In this document: positions 25,701 through 34,289 of the stretch, piece after piece
Position numbering within the stretch: position 1 is the stretch's first letter
Layout: each line of letters starts with the position of its first letter
From: a virus
Strand: one strand, 5' to 3'
DNA: 48,313 nucleotides
IMG/VR virus record: IMGVR_UViG_3300026197_000004
Span: 1-48,313 of that record
The notes under the pieces: model-generated
What the model was told of the DNA's origin: nothing
Databases searched by the model: none
The model's input: only the letters and a program-made list of their open reading frames with translations
Program-made: the position numbers and the translations under genes

Positions 25701-28700
25701 CACTCCCACTTCCGTAATGTAAGACCGAATGACTACTCTCATGAGGAGATAGTAGTCACCCTTCCCGACGCTCCTTATGACTGGGCCAAGAAGGGAGTGC
25801 ACAAAGCCTTTGAAAGCCCAGTAGCATTCTTCGCCAGAGTGTCTCATGACGGAGAGAACTTCATTGTGGAGGAGATCCAGAATGAGTTGGCGACTATGGC
25901 GGCGAAGAAGGGAATCGACATCGATGCTCCATTCAAGCGGAGAGCTTGGGTGGATCTAGTCAGTAGCATGATTGCGAAGAGGGCCTTTGCGCTGGGGTAT
26001 AAGAAGGTACTCTTCCCACCTTTTGACTGGGTTAATGAGAGGTGGGCGGGGCAGCTTCCCAAGAGCACCAAGGCCGTTTATGAGAAGCAGATTAGACAGG
26101 CCATGAATAAGCTTGGGGCGCGTCAGGTTGGGAGTAAGGAGTTGAAGGATGCAGCCCTAACGTTCTCGAGGGCAGGAGCGTCTCATATAGCGGAGATAGA
26201 TAGACGACTAGATGCTGGAGTGGCGGATCTTAAAACTCTCAACAAAATGAACACTGCTCTTAAAGAGCCTAAGGAGCTTTTAGAAGACGCGTTGAGAGTA
26301 TTTAATGAGCCACGTTGGGGAGGCACAAGGAACTCAATTGCAGGAAGACTAGCTAAAAAATCCCTTAAGGATACAGATGCTGAAGTACTGAAGCTTCTCG
26401 AATCTGGCACTATTCCTGATAATGCTAACTATAGGCACGTACTTAGACTTCTTCACCATATGTATCTGGAGGGAGGCTCTGCAGCTGTTAGAAGTATGCG
26501 CTTTGAGATGGCATCGAATGAGTTAGAGCGGCGAACACTGACAATGATGGTCTCCGCTTATGAGGAGTTGATGGGAGCTCAAGACGAAGTTTCTCTTGCT
26601 GCGATAGATGAGCGTGTTGACATAGAAAGGAGACAGGAACTTGAGGATGCAGTGTTTCGGGCAGTGGAAACTTTTGGAGATAATAATAGTGTCGGGGCGC
26701 TGCAGGAAGTTGTCAAGAAGATAGATAGGGAGATAGAGGAAGCTACCTCAGAGACCAGAGAATTCTACCAGTTCCGTCTCCCCGATACAGAGCCCGAGCC
26801 CGAGACGTATGCCCTCACTTGCAAGATGGGCTTCGATCCGACTGACGCAGTCAGGATGCTGAAGAACAAAGGGAAGAAGCTGGCGGAGAGAGGTGCGGAG
26901 AAGGCACTGGGGGCAGCGGAAATCTCCAAGGCTCAGGTCCATCCGGACAGAAAGCTCCCCGGAAGGAAAGTGCAGAAGGCGTATAATGAGGTGGAGAAGG
27001 AAGCGGAAGGAACTCGTAAGGGGGCGCTAAAGGAATTCTACCGGAAGACCCAAGCCGCAACCTACGATGTGACTGGGCCGCTTAAGGGTCTCCTTAAGAA
27101 AACCTTTGGGGAGCATCAAGCAAGGAAAGTTATCAACCAGCTGATCTTGGCCAAGGGCCACTCGGTGAGGGCCTCGAGATTTCTGAATAGGAAGATCGGA
27201 ACTATTTATGGAGGGCTGAATCATAAGGAAAGGGAAGTTCTTAATCGAGTTATCTTCAGCTCCCGGATGATCCAGATAGGCAGGTATAAGAGGAATGTGA
27301 AGGATTATAAGGGCTTGAGTCCGCAGGACCATAGGAACTGGCTAACCTATCTTGAGGAGAATGCAGGAGTCCCCAGGAGGAAGGCTCATGAACTCTTCTG
27401 GCGAGCCGAGAAGTATTTTGAGGCTACTCATGAACTCCTTGAGCTGATGAAGGAGGAGGGAGTGATCTCCAAAGAGGACTTTGATAGTATGAGTAAGTTC
27501 CAATGGACTCGGACTGAGATGTTGGATAAGATAGATCCCAAGATGAAGACGGAGGGACTGTCAGTTGGGGCGAGGGAATCCCGACCCGGCATAAGGGATA
27601 GTGGGATCAAGGATCTGGAGCTTGGTAATGAGACCGACAGCCCCCAGATGGATATGATGTACGTCCTAGCGGATTGGACTAACCGGGTTATGAAGAGAAT
27701 CCACATGACTAGGTTGAATAAGGAGCTGTGGGACACAGCTATGTCCAATCCCAAGAATGGAGTGCTGATTCCTGGAGGACAGGGAGTTAGGAAGCCTAGG
27801 GATTGGAAGAAGTTGGAAATGGTGGTGGAGGGGAAGAAGAGAACTATCTACGCTCCGCCCGAGTTCTCAAGATGGTGGCTCCTGGACGTGATAGGAGTCA
27901 CGCCGGGAGTTGCGAACTTCCTTCGAGTAGTCTCGGGGAGTGCTGTCCTCCGCCCGATGGCTACAGGGATTAGGCTTGGCTTTATCCCAGTTAATATGAT
28001 TAAGGACCTCACCCTTATGTGGCACGCTTCCAAGTATATGGATGAGAAAGGAAAGTGGCAGCCGGTCTATGATAGGTTTCTTCCAGTGGCGATGTATCAA
28101 CAGGCAAAGGATCTTGGTAAGGTCGCGCCTAGCGCCGCGATTAGAGGGAAGAAGTATGAGGACTATGTCAATGCGGGAGGTGGATTTAGTTTCCTTGCGG
28201 TGCAGGGCAGACCCTTTGAGGGTGCGGAAACTGCAGTGCGGTATGGGAGGAATATCAGTACCAAGCTGGGCCACGTGAGGAGAGGAGCGCAGCACCTCGG
28301 GGAAGCGTTCTCGTATCTTAATGAGACCAGCGAGATCCTCACCAGGCTCATGTCTACGGAGACAGCGTTGAGGAGGATTGCGAAGAGAGAAGGGATTAGT
28401 CTCAAGGAGGCTAGGGAGGACTCCAAGTTTTATCAGGAAGCTGTGAGTATTGCGAAGGATTATCTGGACTTCAGCCAGCATGGGACGCTGACTAAGACTG
28501 TGGATCAAGTCATTCCGTATCTCAATGCGCAGGTGCAGGTGGGCCGGACTTATGCTCGAGCATGGAGAAGGGATTGGAGGACAGCTGCAGTCCAGCATGC
28601 TCAAGTGGCGTTGCTTGGGGCAATGTTCTATGGAGCGGCCAAACACTATATGAGTGATGAAGGAGAGGACATCACCAAGGACATTGGGGCCTGGGAGTGG

Positions 28701-29759
28701 GCAAATAACTTCATCATGTTCCCCTTTGGGGTGGAGATGTACTTCGAGAATGCGGATGGGGAGAAGATTTATCCGTACTTCAAGATTCCTCTAGATGGAC
28801 CTATGGTGCTGGCCAAGATGGTGGGGGAACTAGGCGCAGCGTACATTATGGGGGAGGAGTTTAGAGGGGATGTAGTTAAGGAGTCTCTTAAGACGGCCAG
28901 ATCCCTGGCGAATGTAGCTCCGACCAGAATCCCTATCTCTGCTGCATATGATACTTATGTGCAGGGAGTGGATAGTTTCTTTGGGGGCAGAGTTTGGCCG
29001 TACGATGAGGCAGTGAAGTATGGGGAGAGATATATTGAGGGAGAGACGCCGCAATTCTTTCAGGATATGGCGGAGTGGTCGAGTAAGGTGCTGCCGGGAG
29101 AAGGTGTCTCGGCCCACCATCTTAGTGAGGCGGCTAAGGATGTGTTCACTAATGGGAACTATCTAACTACCCTCGCTGGGAAGGCGTATGACAGCTTTAG
29201 GGATGTGCCTCAAGCGGATAAGGAGATCGCGTTGATGGAGGCTCTTGCGAAGTTCCCAACCACTAAGGGAATAGTAGGGCTAACTCGGCCGGGAGCCTAC
29301 CAGTACGATATGATTGAGGAGTCAGAGCAGGAGATTGCTACTACTTCCTATATGCACAAGAATAAAGTGAGGGCCCTTGGGAAGCAGTATCGGGAGGAGA
29401 AGGCTGGAAGACAGAAGGGAGATGCGACAACCACGAGAAGAAAACTGCATAGGTATATTAGGAAGGAAGCCTCCCAGCACCTCTCGGAAAGTGGAGTGGA
29501 GGAATTGTATGATCTGGCGAACTTCTATATCATTACCCCCAGACTTCCCCACTTCTCCACTTGGGAAAGATTGATGGGGAAGAGGCCGAGGACAAGGGCT
29601 AGAATATTTCATGAGGAACTTTCCCAGTATAAGAAGGGAAGTGAGAATTGGGAGCAGCTTTGGAGGGAAATCCAGTTGTTCCCCTCCATCGCTACGGATG
29701 AGTTTTGGAGTGAGTATGACAAGATTAGGCAAGGTCGGGTAGAGCCACGGGCGGAGTAA
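22740..29759 (+). CDS. Giant polyvalent internal/ejection protein (LPD-domain type)
   Basis: 2339 aa, 15% of the genome. Such proteins are carried in the head and injected with the DNA. Order: charged N-terminus; hydrophobic Gly/Ala segments near residues 205-235 and 360-375; long charged linkers; a polyvalent-type domain at about 980-1090 (YSHEEIVVTLPD, FIVEEIQNELA, AKRAFALGYKKVLFPP); and an LPD38-like region at about 1440-1760 (LKKTFGEHQARKVINQL through RLGFIPVNMIKDL); then a helical C-terminus. No clear peptidase or ADP-ribosyl site was found. A palindrome copy lies inside the linker (encoding TLNKNYSN). Its start overlaps the previous gene, and its end overlaps the convergent minus-strand gene by 35 bases. 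Confidence 0.8.
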   Translation: MANQNLSSGSTSQASEQTNLEEWKRIKPLEREGGESKEETSPAEEWIPVSKGKMGREFTPMLEQKGQEEAQETERGLWSAAARTVSRVPKLLASGVTKGVAAQYTAAASRSEQMAEMYEDRYLRAGEEDYVSPLHREIAKLPGREKTEEELQEQGKLQRKVAEEKAQESFEHMQRHRTQAEELKAMRKHVPGHEAEAENLFEAVVESMGMFAPSMIAQVGAGPLVGFAQMSSVSQGMAYEDLRSNGVAKDKAFDISMLTGHAIGFMEMLGTGFTVNQLGKMIAHSAGKVGVSKATAEAFARFAGVTGAESVEEYFQSYPEAAARVAAENPEASGEELVAKFREYIKTEEARKERWRSMKAGAIGGALFGGAPLAVRGTQDLAAGIPGKLRSKKYAEEGVEARQRLVDAYWRGEETGKGGLQAEHPIAQYNMDLYNKLYRPEGSFFEKMEREEAKREEEDAATLDKAKKILEKQRRGRGIPEPSERPAEPTREAEEQRERIRRKDGGKFKSKQGAMAVRRREGLEESHEVVGSKEEGFELAPKELEEAEAPEISTAQAFNEVNQVDENLDLGVYGDWTEETQTGNEEVDQDVDTLNKNYSNSNVAEVEEAKEGLQKRIKRTVDEGSLQEKLELVDQLETLNEEDAADLKDIFRIEESGQPVSPDLAAFRTNLVRKLAGEHIPDQAELSSAVEDSTTEEAFEGQPEDWLPTHLDPDPNSVKTLMDQYEERGWNNIQENPELFIGYLINQVNAWVHGIASPDISKIKDALGRMRDEADNLYPYFGSQTQLNEFIETVEKGIELTEQADELRNRRDELLTFRMSLGPDVFYPSIRNAIGRIQGWRGKVNAKAAWDMLTKEYKDTSKNIPREDLDWSGITAELRKAEREGRKISKEDLLNRITKVPGVQVEIRKADTGAPREFMEWIETVRRAKERPDLFDQRNIEASIRSQSELFGISEEEVRAAVDSEEDPGTLMHRGELSIPKPTAYAQHSHFRNVRPNDYSHEEIVVTLPDAPYDWAKKGVHKAFESPVAFFARVSHDGENFIVEEIQNELATMAAKKGIDIDAPFKRRAWVDLVSSMIAKRAFALGYKKVLFPPFDWVNERWAGQLPKSTKAVYEKQIRQAMNKLGARQVGSKELKDAALTFSRAGASHIAEIDRRLDAGVADLKTLNKMNTALKEPKELLEDALRVFNEPRWGGTRNSIAGRLAKKSLKDTDAEVLKLLESGTIPDNANYRHVLRLLHHMYLEGGSAAVRSMRFEMASNELERRTLTMMVSAYEELMGAQDEVSLAAIDERVDIERRQELEDAVFRAVETFGDNNSVGALQEVVKKIDREIEEATSETREFYQFRLPDTEPEPETYALTCKMGFDPTDAVRMLKNKGKKLAERGAEKALGAAEISKAQVHPDRKLPGRKVQKAYNEVEKEAEGTRKGALKEFYRKTQAATYDVTGPLKGLLKKTFGEHQARKVINQLILAKGHSVRASRFLNRKIGTIYGGLNHKEREVLNRVIFSSRMIQIGRYKRNVKDYKGLSPQDHRNWLTYLEENAGVPRRKAHELFWRAEKYFEATHELLELMKEEGVISKEDFDSMSKFQWTRTEMLDKIDPKMKTEGLSVGARESRPGIRDSGIKDLELGNETDSPQMDMMYVLADWTNRVMKRIHMTRLNKELWDTAMSNPKNGVLIPGGQGVRKPRDWKKLEMVVEGKKRTIYAPPEFSRWWLLDVIGVTPGVANFLRVVSGSAVLRPMATGIRLGFIPVNMIKDLTLMWHASKYMDEKGKWQPVYDRFLPVAMYQQAKDLGKVAPSAAIRGKKYEDYVNAGGGFSFLAVQGRPFEGAETAVRYGRNISTKLGHVRRGAQHLGEAFSYLNETSEILTRLMSTETALRRIAKREGISLKEAREDSKFYQEAVSIAKDYLDFSQHGTLTKTVDQVIPYLNAQVQVGRTYARAWRRDWRTAAVQHAQVALLGAMFYGAAKHYMSDEGEDITKDIGAWEWANNFIMFPFGVEMYFENADGEKIYPYFKIPLDGPMVLAKMVGELGAAYIMGEEFRGDVVKESLKTARSLANVAPTRIPISAAYDTYVQGVDSFFGGRVWPYDEAVKYGERYIEGETPQFFQDMAEWSSKVLPGEGVSAHHLSEAAKDVFTNGNYLTTLAGKAYDSFRDVPQADKEIALMEALAKFPTTKGIVGLTRPGAYQYDMIEESEQEIATTSYMHKNKVRALGKQYREEKAGRQKGDATTTRRKLHRYIRKEASQHLSESGVEELYDLANFYIITPRLPHFSTWERLMGKRPRTRARIFHEELSQYKKGSENWEQLWREIQLFPSIATDEFWSEYDKIRQGRVEPRAE
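24519..24537 (+). repeat. 19-bp palindrome, copy 7 (inside a gene)
   Basis: TTGAATAAAAATTATTCAA, one centre change, the only copy well inside a coding sequence; it lies in a charged linker of the 2339-aa protein. Confidence 0.75.
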
Positions 29760-30153
29760 TTTCATAGTTTGAATAAATTTTATTCAATCTTAATTGGAGT
29801 ACCCGCAGCCCAAACTCACTAAGATACGTCTCAATCTGGTTCACAACAGTAGGGAGATAGTAGAGAATCTCATTCACTATCTCCTTCTCATTGACACCCA
29901 CCCTCCCCATCATATCCGCAGTATACTCATACCACTTCTGGTGAGAAGGTTGATCCCAAGGATCGACCATTTGTTCCTCTTGAGGAAACCTACAAGTATC
30001 CCAATCGTGATCTGCAGTGCAAAGAATTAAGTGTAGGGAGTGTGCAATCTCCCTAATCGTCTCCACATCTGGAGCTTTCTCAGCCTCCTCAATGTCCTCC
30101 TGAGTTACCTTCCCCTGTTCCATTAGTGTACCTAAAACTTTCTGATAATCCAT
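29725..30153 (-). CDS. Hypothetical protein, 142 aa, last gene of the early arm
   Basis: Unrecognised. Acidic N-terminal helix (EDIEEAEKAPDVETIREIA), then HDWDTCRFPQEEQ and WYEYTADMMGRVG, and a helical C-half. The ATG has an excellent AAGGAGG site located inside the helicase gene, giving a 64-base overlap with it. The C-terminus is encoded across palindrome copy 8 and overlaps the converging giant gene by 35 bases, so antisense interference is possible. Confidence 0.7.
   Translation of the reverse strand: MDYQKVLGTLMEQGKVTQEDIEEAEKAPDVETIREIAHSLHLILCTADHDWDTCRFPQEEQMVDPWDQPSHQKWYEYTADMMGRVGVNEKEIVNEILYYLPTVVNQIETYLSEFGLRVLQLRLNKIYSNYEITPPVALPDLA
29769..29787 (-). repeat. 19-bp palindrome, copy 8
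   Basis: Perfect copy in minus orientation at the junction of the two convergent arms, within the 3' end of the minus-strand gene. Confidence 0.85.
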
Positions 30154-31339
30154 TTAAATCCTCCTTCTTTCCTATAAATTCTATTTCTCTCGGTCGACCT
30201 TCTCTAGTAATTATATTGATGTACTCCATCCTGGAGAGAGTCTTCAGAACTCTATCCATAGTGAAATCATCTGCGTCATTCAGGAAGGTGGAGATGAGAT
30301 GAGGCTCTTCGACTCGGCCTTCCGCTGCTATCATCCCCATTACCCTATGCATGATGCTGCTTATTGGGCAGGAGCCCATACCCCTAAAGACCATCGGCAT
30401 TCTTCCCTCGACGGACTCAAGGAGCTGGATCGCCCGGTGGAGGTCGTTTCCGGTGATGGCTAGATCAGAGGACCTAGAGGCGCTTAGAATCATGGATAGT
30501 TTCATCACGTGATTAGGTCTACGCTCTATATACCCGGCAAGTTTAGGATCCTCGAAGGGAGGATTGTACTCTTGTGCCGGATACCACTCCGCCCAAAGGT
30601 CCACAAAATTGCTATCCACTTTAAACTGCCCTGCCATCATATGGATGCGCTCCAAGTCGGACTGAAGCTTATTGTATAGCTCTACTGGGGCTTCCGGAAA
30701 TACGGAAGTCTTATACTTTTGATTCTCGTAGATGAAGATCATTCGGGAAGTGAGACCTCCGCCGACAGCGTCCATAGGCATAGTACTTTGGATTAGATCC
30801 GGAGTGGTAGCCCCAAACAAGTTCACCCATACCCCCAAGATATCGTCCTCACCCTGAGTTTTAGTCCGATATGTCCATCTATTCCGGCAGTCGTACCAAT
30901 CCGTAAGATCGCTCATTAACTGCTTATTGTCGTAGCCCAGAAAGACTGTCAACTCTTGAGAGTGAATAGTTAAGGAGGAGTGAAAGGCCTGCTCCCCAGT
31001 GACTGGATCGATGGTAGTGCTGTTGGCCTTCTTCAACTCTCGGATAAGACTCTCCCGAGTCGTAGCCTCCGCGGCCATCCTCATTCCAAGGGAGTCAAGG
31101 AGATCACGAGTAGGGGACATGGCTGTGCCCTTGCGGCATCTGCCGCTTGGAGCGACCAGAACTATATACATATTGGGGTAAAAGGTTAAGGTTCCCCACT
31201 GTAGCCAGCACTTTCTCTGGAGAGCCGCTGCAATGGTGCTAATCCCACTCCAAAGGTGGAAGGTCTTTGGGGGTTCAGACTCCTCCGTCCACTCCATATA
31301 GGATTCCAGCCAATCCTTAAGAATCCGTTCAGATGGCAT
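30089..31339 (-). CDS. DUF3987-type replicative helicase/primase-like ATPase
   Basis: 416 aa. The N-terminal block FHLWSGISTIAAALQRKCW leads into the Walker A loop APSGRCRKGT (K70-G71-T72), as in DUF3987 proteins, which are regarded as putative replicative helicases of phages and mobile elements. Downstream are GVWVNLFGATTPDLIQS and GGLTSRMIFIYE, sensor-like strands of the same family. A winged-helix-like C-terminus (IMHRVMGMIAAEGRVEEPHL) may bind DNA. No other helicase is visible, so this is the likely fork helicase. It is grouped with PolA and the DUF1937 gene. Confidence 0.8.
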   Translation of the reverse strand: MPSERILKDWLESYMEWTEESEPPKTFHLWSGISTIAAALQRKCWLQWGTLTFYPNMYIVLVAPSGRCRKGTAMSPTRDLLDSLGMRMAAEATTRESLIRELKKANSTTIDPVTGEQAFHSSLTIHSQELTVFLGYDNKQLMSDLTDWYDCRNRWTYRTKTQGEDDILGVWVNLFGATTPDLIQSTMPMDAVGGGLTSRMIFIYENQKYKTSVFPEAPVELYNKLQSDLERIHMMAGQFKVDSNFVDLWAEWYPAQEYNPPFEDPKLAGYIERRPNHVMKLSMILSASRSSDLAITGNDLHRAIQLLESVEGRMPMVFRGMGSCPISSIMHRVMGMIAAEGRVEEPHLISTFLNDADDFTMDRVLKTLSRMEYINIITREGRPREIEFIGKKEDLNGLSESFRYTNGTGEGNSGGH

Positions 31340-31351
31340 AGTAGCTCCAAT

Positions 31352-31750
31352 TTAAGTAATAGGAATTGAGTCCAGCTCAGTGGGATGTACTAGATGAACA
31401 GGTAACCTTCTTTCGCCCATTCTTACTGACTCCGTAAGAACTCCAGCAGACCTGTCCCATCCCCAGAACTTGACCACTATTCCTACCGTTGCCCACCAGT
31501 CTATGAAGGAGTGATCGAGAGCAGCCCATGTAATGAAGGTCCCATCCATCTCGTGCTCCACTGCTATTGGATGAGAGTGTGCGATTGGGGAGAAGACGGT
31601 AAGGCCCTTACTGATTAATATGCCTGCAGATCTAACTGCCTGTAGGAATCGAATGTGTTCCAGCTCCTTCCTCTCCATCCCTTCAAGATGGGACGCGGAG
31701 TATGGGGTCATAAGATAGATGCGATCATCTTTGTGTAGATTGTAGTTCAT
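31352..31750 (-). CDS. DUF1937 protein, nucleoside deoxyribosyltransferase-like
   Basis: 132 aa. Motifs RIYLMTPYSA near the N-terminus, GLTVFSPIAHSHPIA in the middle and SAGVLTESVRMG toward the end fit the DUF1937 branch of the nucleoside 2-deoxyribosyltransferase-like fold. Activity is not established for the branch; a role in nucleotide salvage or base modification is plausible next to the polymerase. The start overlaps the polymerase stop by 26 bases. Confidence 0.7.
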   Translation of the reverse strand: MNYNLHKDDRIYLMTPYSASHLEGMERKELEHIRFLQAVRSAGILISKGLTVFSPIAHSHPIAVEHEMDGTFITWAALDHSFIDWWATVGIVVKFWGWDRSAGVLTESVRMGERRLPVHLVHPTELDSIPIT

Positions 31751-34193
31751 TGTAATTCTCCCTTAGCTTATTTGCGAGTTCTTCAGTTGAGTTGGGCCAC
31801 TTATTATGCTTAATCTCTGTTCCGTCATCCTTATTTAAAGTAAGGCCCATAGTCAGATCCGCCGGGACTACAAACTCAAGACTTCCCCACCTCAATGGAG
31901 TTTCCAAACTCTCCTTGATGAGTTGTAGCATTTCGGCCTGGCGATGCCAAGGAGTGGAGATAGGGATCTGGAATCCTTCACTATCATGGATAATGTTAAG
32001 GAGTTGAATAGGCCGGAATAGATCTTGGTTGTAATAGATGTAGTTCAGACCCTCCTCATCCATCTTGTCGGCAGTAGTGGACTGTGGAATGTGGGCGTAA
32101 GCATCCTTGAAAAGTTGATCTCCCCATCTATCCATGAACCTTCTTTGCCGGCCGTATAGATTGGTAAGGGTTCGGCCATCCCGAAGTTGCGCTTTAACCA
32201 TCTCGTGGTAGCCGCTTCTCACCTCTGGATACACCTCGTGATAACGCTCCACTATCCACTTAGCATCCCTCTCTTGAATCTCATATTTAAGAGCAAAGTT
32301 TTTATAGCCATAATCATAATTCAGACTGTGATTTGCCTTCTTCCCGAAGTCCCTTTGGGAGTGCCTTCCATCTCCAAGTTGGGTAGAGCCTGCCTCATCG
32401 CTGACTTCGTTAGGACGAATCCCGAAGATCAGACCGGCAGTCAGCCTATGGACATCCTTCCCGCTCTCAAACGCATCTATCATGGAGGGAATCCGCCCGA
32501 CGTAGGCGACGATTCTATTCTCGATCTGGGAGAGGTCGAAGGAGTAGAAGATATAGCCGGGATCTGGGATGAGGTAAGAGAGGAGGTCGTGAGGCCACTG
32601 CTGCAAAGCAGCTCCTGGCCAAATGATAGGGATGGAGGAGCTAGGTCGACCAGTCGCTGTGCCGTGGGGCTTGTATTGGGTGGTTACCCTGCCATCCTCC
32701 CGAATCATCTTGGGGTCGAGATAGGTGCCCTTCCTCTTAGCCAGCCGCCGAAGCTCCATGATTAACTTGGCTTCCTTGACCCCATTCCTGGAGTGGCGCT
32801 TCATAGCATCCTCATCGGAAGAGGGGACCCATCCCTTCTGGGTGCGCTTGTGATAAGGCTTGAGGCCAAGAACCTCATGGAGATGGTGCATGACTTGTTG
32901 TGGGGAGGCGTAATTGAAGCGATACCCAGCCACGGAGTAGAGCTCCTCCTCAGTCTCGGAGATGGCGGTCTCGGTCTTAGTCCTCTCCGCATCAAACCCC
33001 TCTCGATCAACTAATATCCCCCTTTGCATCATATCAAGGTAAGGGTACATGGACTTGAGTTTGCGGGATAGGGTCTCCGTGTTATCCTGGCGGTGGATGA
33101 TAGTGAGTTGAGACTCCCGACTAGCGGCAGTGGCAACTGCATCCATAGCGTTGTAGTGCCAGAACTGGCGGTAACTCCCTCCTATCTTCATCCACTGCTT
33201 TCCCTCGGCCTTGTAGTAAGGGATGTCCGTGTGAATACTGGTGATGAAGTCTAGCCCCGCCCTGAAGTCCGGCATGATTATCTTCTGGGCGATCATAGTG
33301 CAGTAGAGAGGCCCTCGGGGAATCATCCCGAACTTGAGGAGGAGATAGTCGATGTCGAAGCAGAAGTTCTGGCCGGCCAGTGCGATCTCGGGATCCTCCA
33401 CAATCTTGGCAATGAGGCGAAGGAGGGTGGCCTCTTGATCTATATCAAAGTACGGACCATCGTGCTTCTCGAAGGGGATGGAAATGGCTTCGTGCTCGCA
33501 GTGGGCAAGGGAGATGCAGGTCATCTCCTTCCCAATCACCTCAATGTCAAGGTCAATCACATTCCCTGCCTGGCCCATATGCCAAAGTTGGTGGAGATAG
33601 TTCACGCAAGTCTCATAGTTCGGCTCAATAATACAGTTGCGAGGAGTAATCCTTATATCAGGATACTCACTTTCCCTTCTCGCCTTAACAAGATCATTGA
33701 CTAGGAGGTATTTGTGGAGATACTGATTTTTGGGAGGGATTATGGTTGAAGGATGAATGATAGGGATTACCTTTCTGTCGGGAAGAATAGTGCTCTCCAA
33801 GATGGAGCCTCTCCAGTTGGTAATACCTTTCCGTCCAGTCAGTGCCCAAAGGGCAATGTTGCCCACAGCCACTATTACATTCGCCTTGTGGAAGGATAGT
33901 TCTTCCTTGAGAAGGTTAAGGTATTCCCTGGCCTCCTTACTGACGTGGGCATCTTTCTTGGAGAGGTCGATATAACTATTGATGGACTTGTCCAGATCCT
34001 TGATTACATTAGTTAGGTAGCAATCATTCCTGGAGATGCCGGCGGCGTGGAGATTTTCGTCTAGCTCCCTACCGGCTGGGCCGATAAAGGGTATGCGATG
34101 GCGGACTTCTTTTTGCCCTGGCTGCTCCCCAACCAAGATAATGCCGGCGTCAGGAGAGCCTTTAGGTGGTACGAAGGTTTTGGATTGAGTCAT
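31725..34193 (-). CDS. UDG-like / 3'-5' exonuclease / family A DNA polymerase fusion
   Basis: 822-aa replicative polymerase. Residues 1-175 form a family-4/5 uracil-DNA-glycosylase-like domain with VGEQPGQKE (21-29), PFIGPAGRELD (35-45) and IIHPS (145-149); the four Fe-S cysteines of family 4 are missing. The proofreading domain has DLDIE (D216, E218), GQNFCFD (N276, D280) and YNAMD (D351). The polymerase has motif A FDLSQIENR, motif B GKKANHSLNYDYG and motif C IIHDSEG, with HDS in place of the usual HDE. A UDG-like N-terminus on a phage PolA is known from Bacillus phage SPO1. A separate UDG or clamp is not seen. Confidence 0.92.
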   Translation of the reverse strand: MTQSKTFVPPKGSPDAGIILVGEQPGQKEVRHRIPFIGPAGRELDENLHAAGISRNDCYLTNVIKDLDKSINSYIDLSKKDAHVSKEAREYLNLLKEELSFHKANVIVAVGNIALWALTGRKGITNWRGSILESTILPDRKVIPIIHPSTIIPPKNQYLHKYLLVNDLVKARRESEYPDIRITPRNCIIEPNYETCVNYLHQLWHMGQAGNVIDLDIEVIGKEMTCISLAHCEHEAISIPFEKHDGPYFDIDQEATLLRLIAKIVEDPEIALAGQNFCFDIDYLLLKFGMIPRGPLYCTMIAQKIIMPDFRAGLDFITSIHTDIPYYKAEGKQWMKIGGSYRQFWHYNAMDAVATAASRESQLTIIHRQDNTETLSRKLKSMYPYLDMMQRGILVDREGFDAERTKTETAISETEEELYSVAGYRFNYASPQQVMHHLHEVLGLKPYHKRTQKGWVPSSDEDAMKRHSRNGVKEAKLIMELRRLAKRKGTYLDPKMIREDGRVTTQYKPHGTATGRPSSSIPIIWPGAALQQWPHDLLSYLIPDPGYIFYSFDLSQIENRIVAYVGRIPSMIDAFESGKDVHRLTAGLIFGIRPNEVSDEAGSTQLGDGRHSQRDFGKKANHSLNYDYGYKNFALKYEIQERDAKWIVERYHEVYPEVRSGYHEMVKAQLRDGRTLTNLYGRQRRFMDRWGDQLFKDAYAHIPQSTTADKMDEEGLNYIYYNQDLFRPIQLLNIIHDSEGFQIPISTPWHRQAEMLQLIKESLETPLRWGSLEFVVPADLTMGLTLNKDDGTEIKHNKWPNSTEELANKLRENYNELQSTQR

Positions 34194-34215
34194 AAGAATT
34201 TCTCCGTCTAACGGT

Positions 34216-34287
34216 TTAATCAGTGGAGCGCTTTAAGGCACAAGTATTATCTCCGTGATGATGTGGGCAAGGAGTAAATTTCATCAT
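34216..34287 (-). CDS. Possible 23-aa microprotein
   Basis: Two ATG codons just after GGAGGAG, opening MMKFTPCPHHHGDNTCALKR and a stop, in the gap between the ParB-methyltransferase and polymerase genes. The Cys/His content (CPHHH...C) might bind a metal. It is very short; it may only be a leader. Confidence 0.35.
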   Translation of the reverse strand: MMKFTPCPHHHGDNTCALKRSTD

Positions 34288-34289
34288 AA

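Noticed and set aside
29769-29787. The palindrome as a bidirectional terminator
   Set aside because: AT-only weak stem and no U run; other copies lie just upstream of genes, where termination would make no sense.
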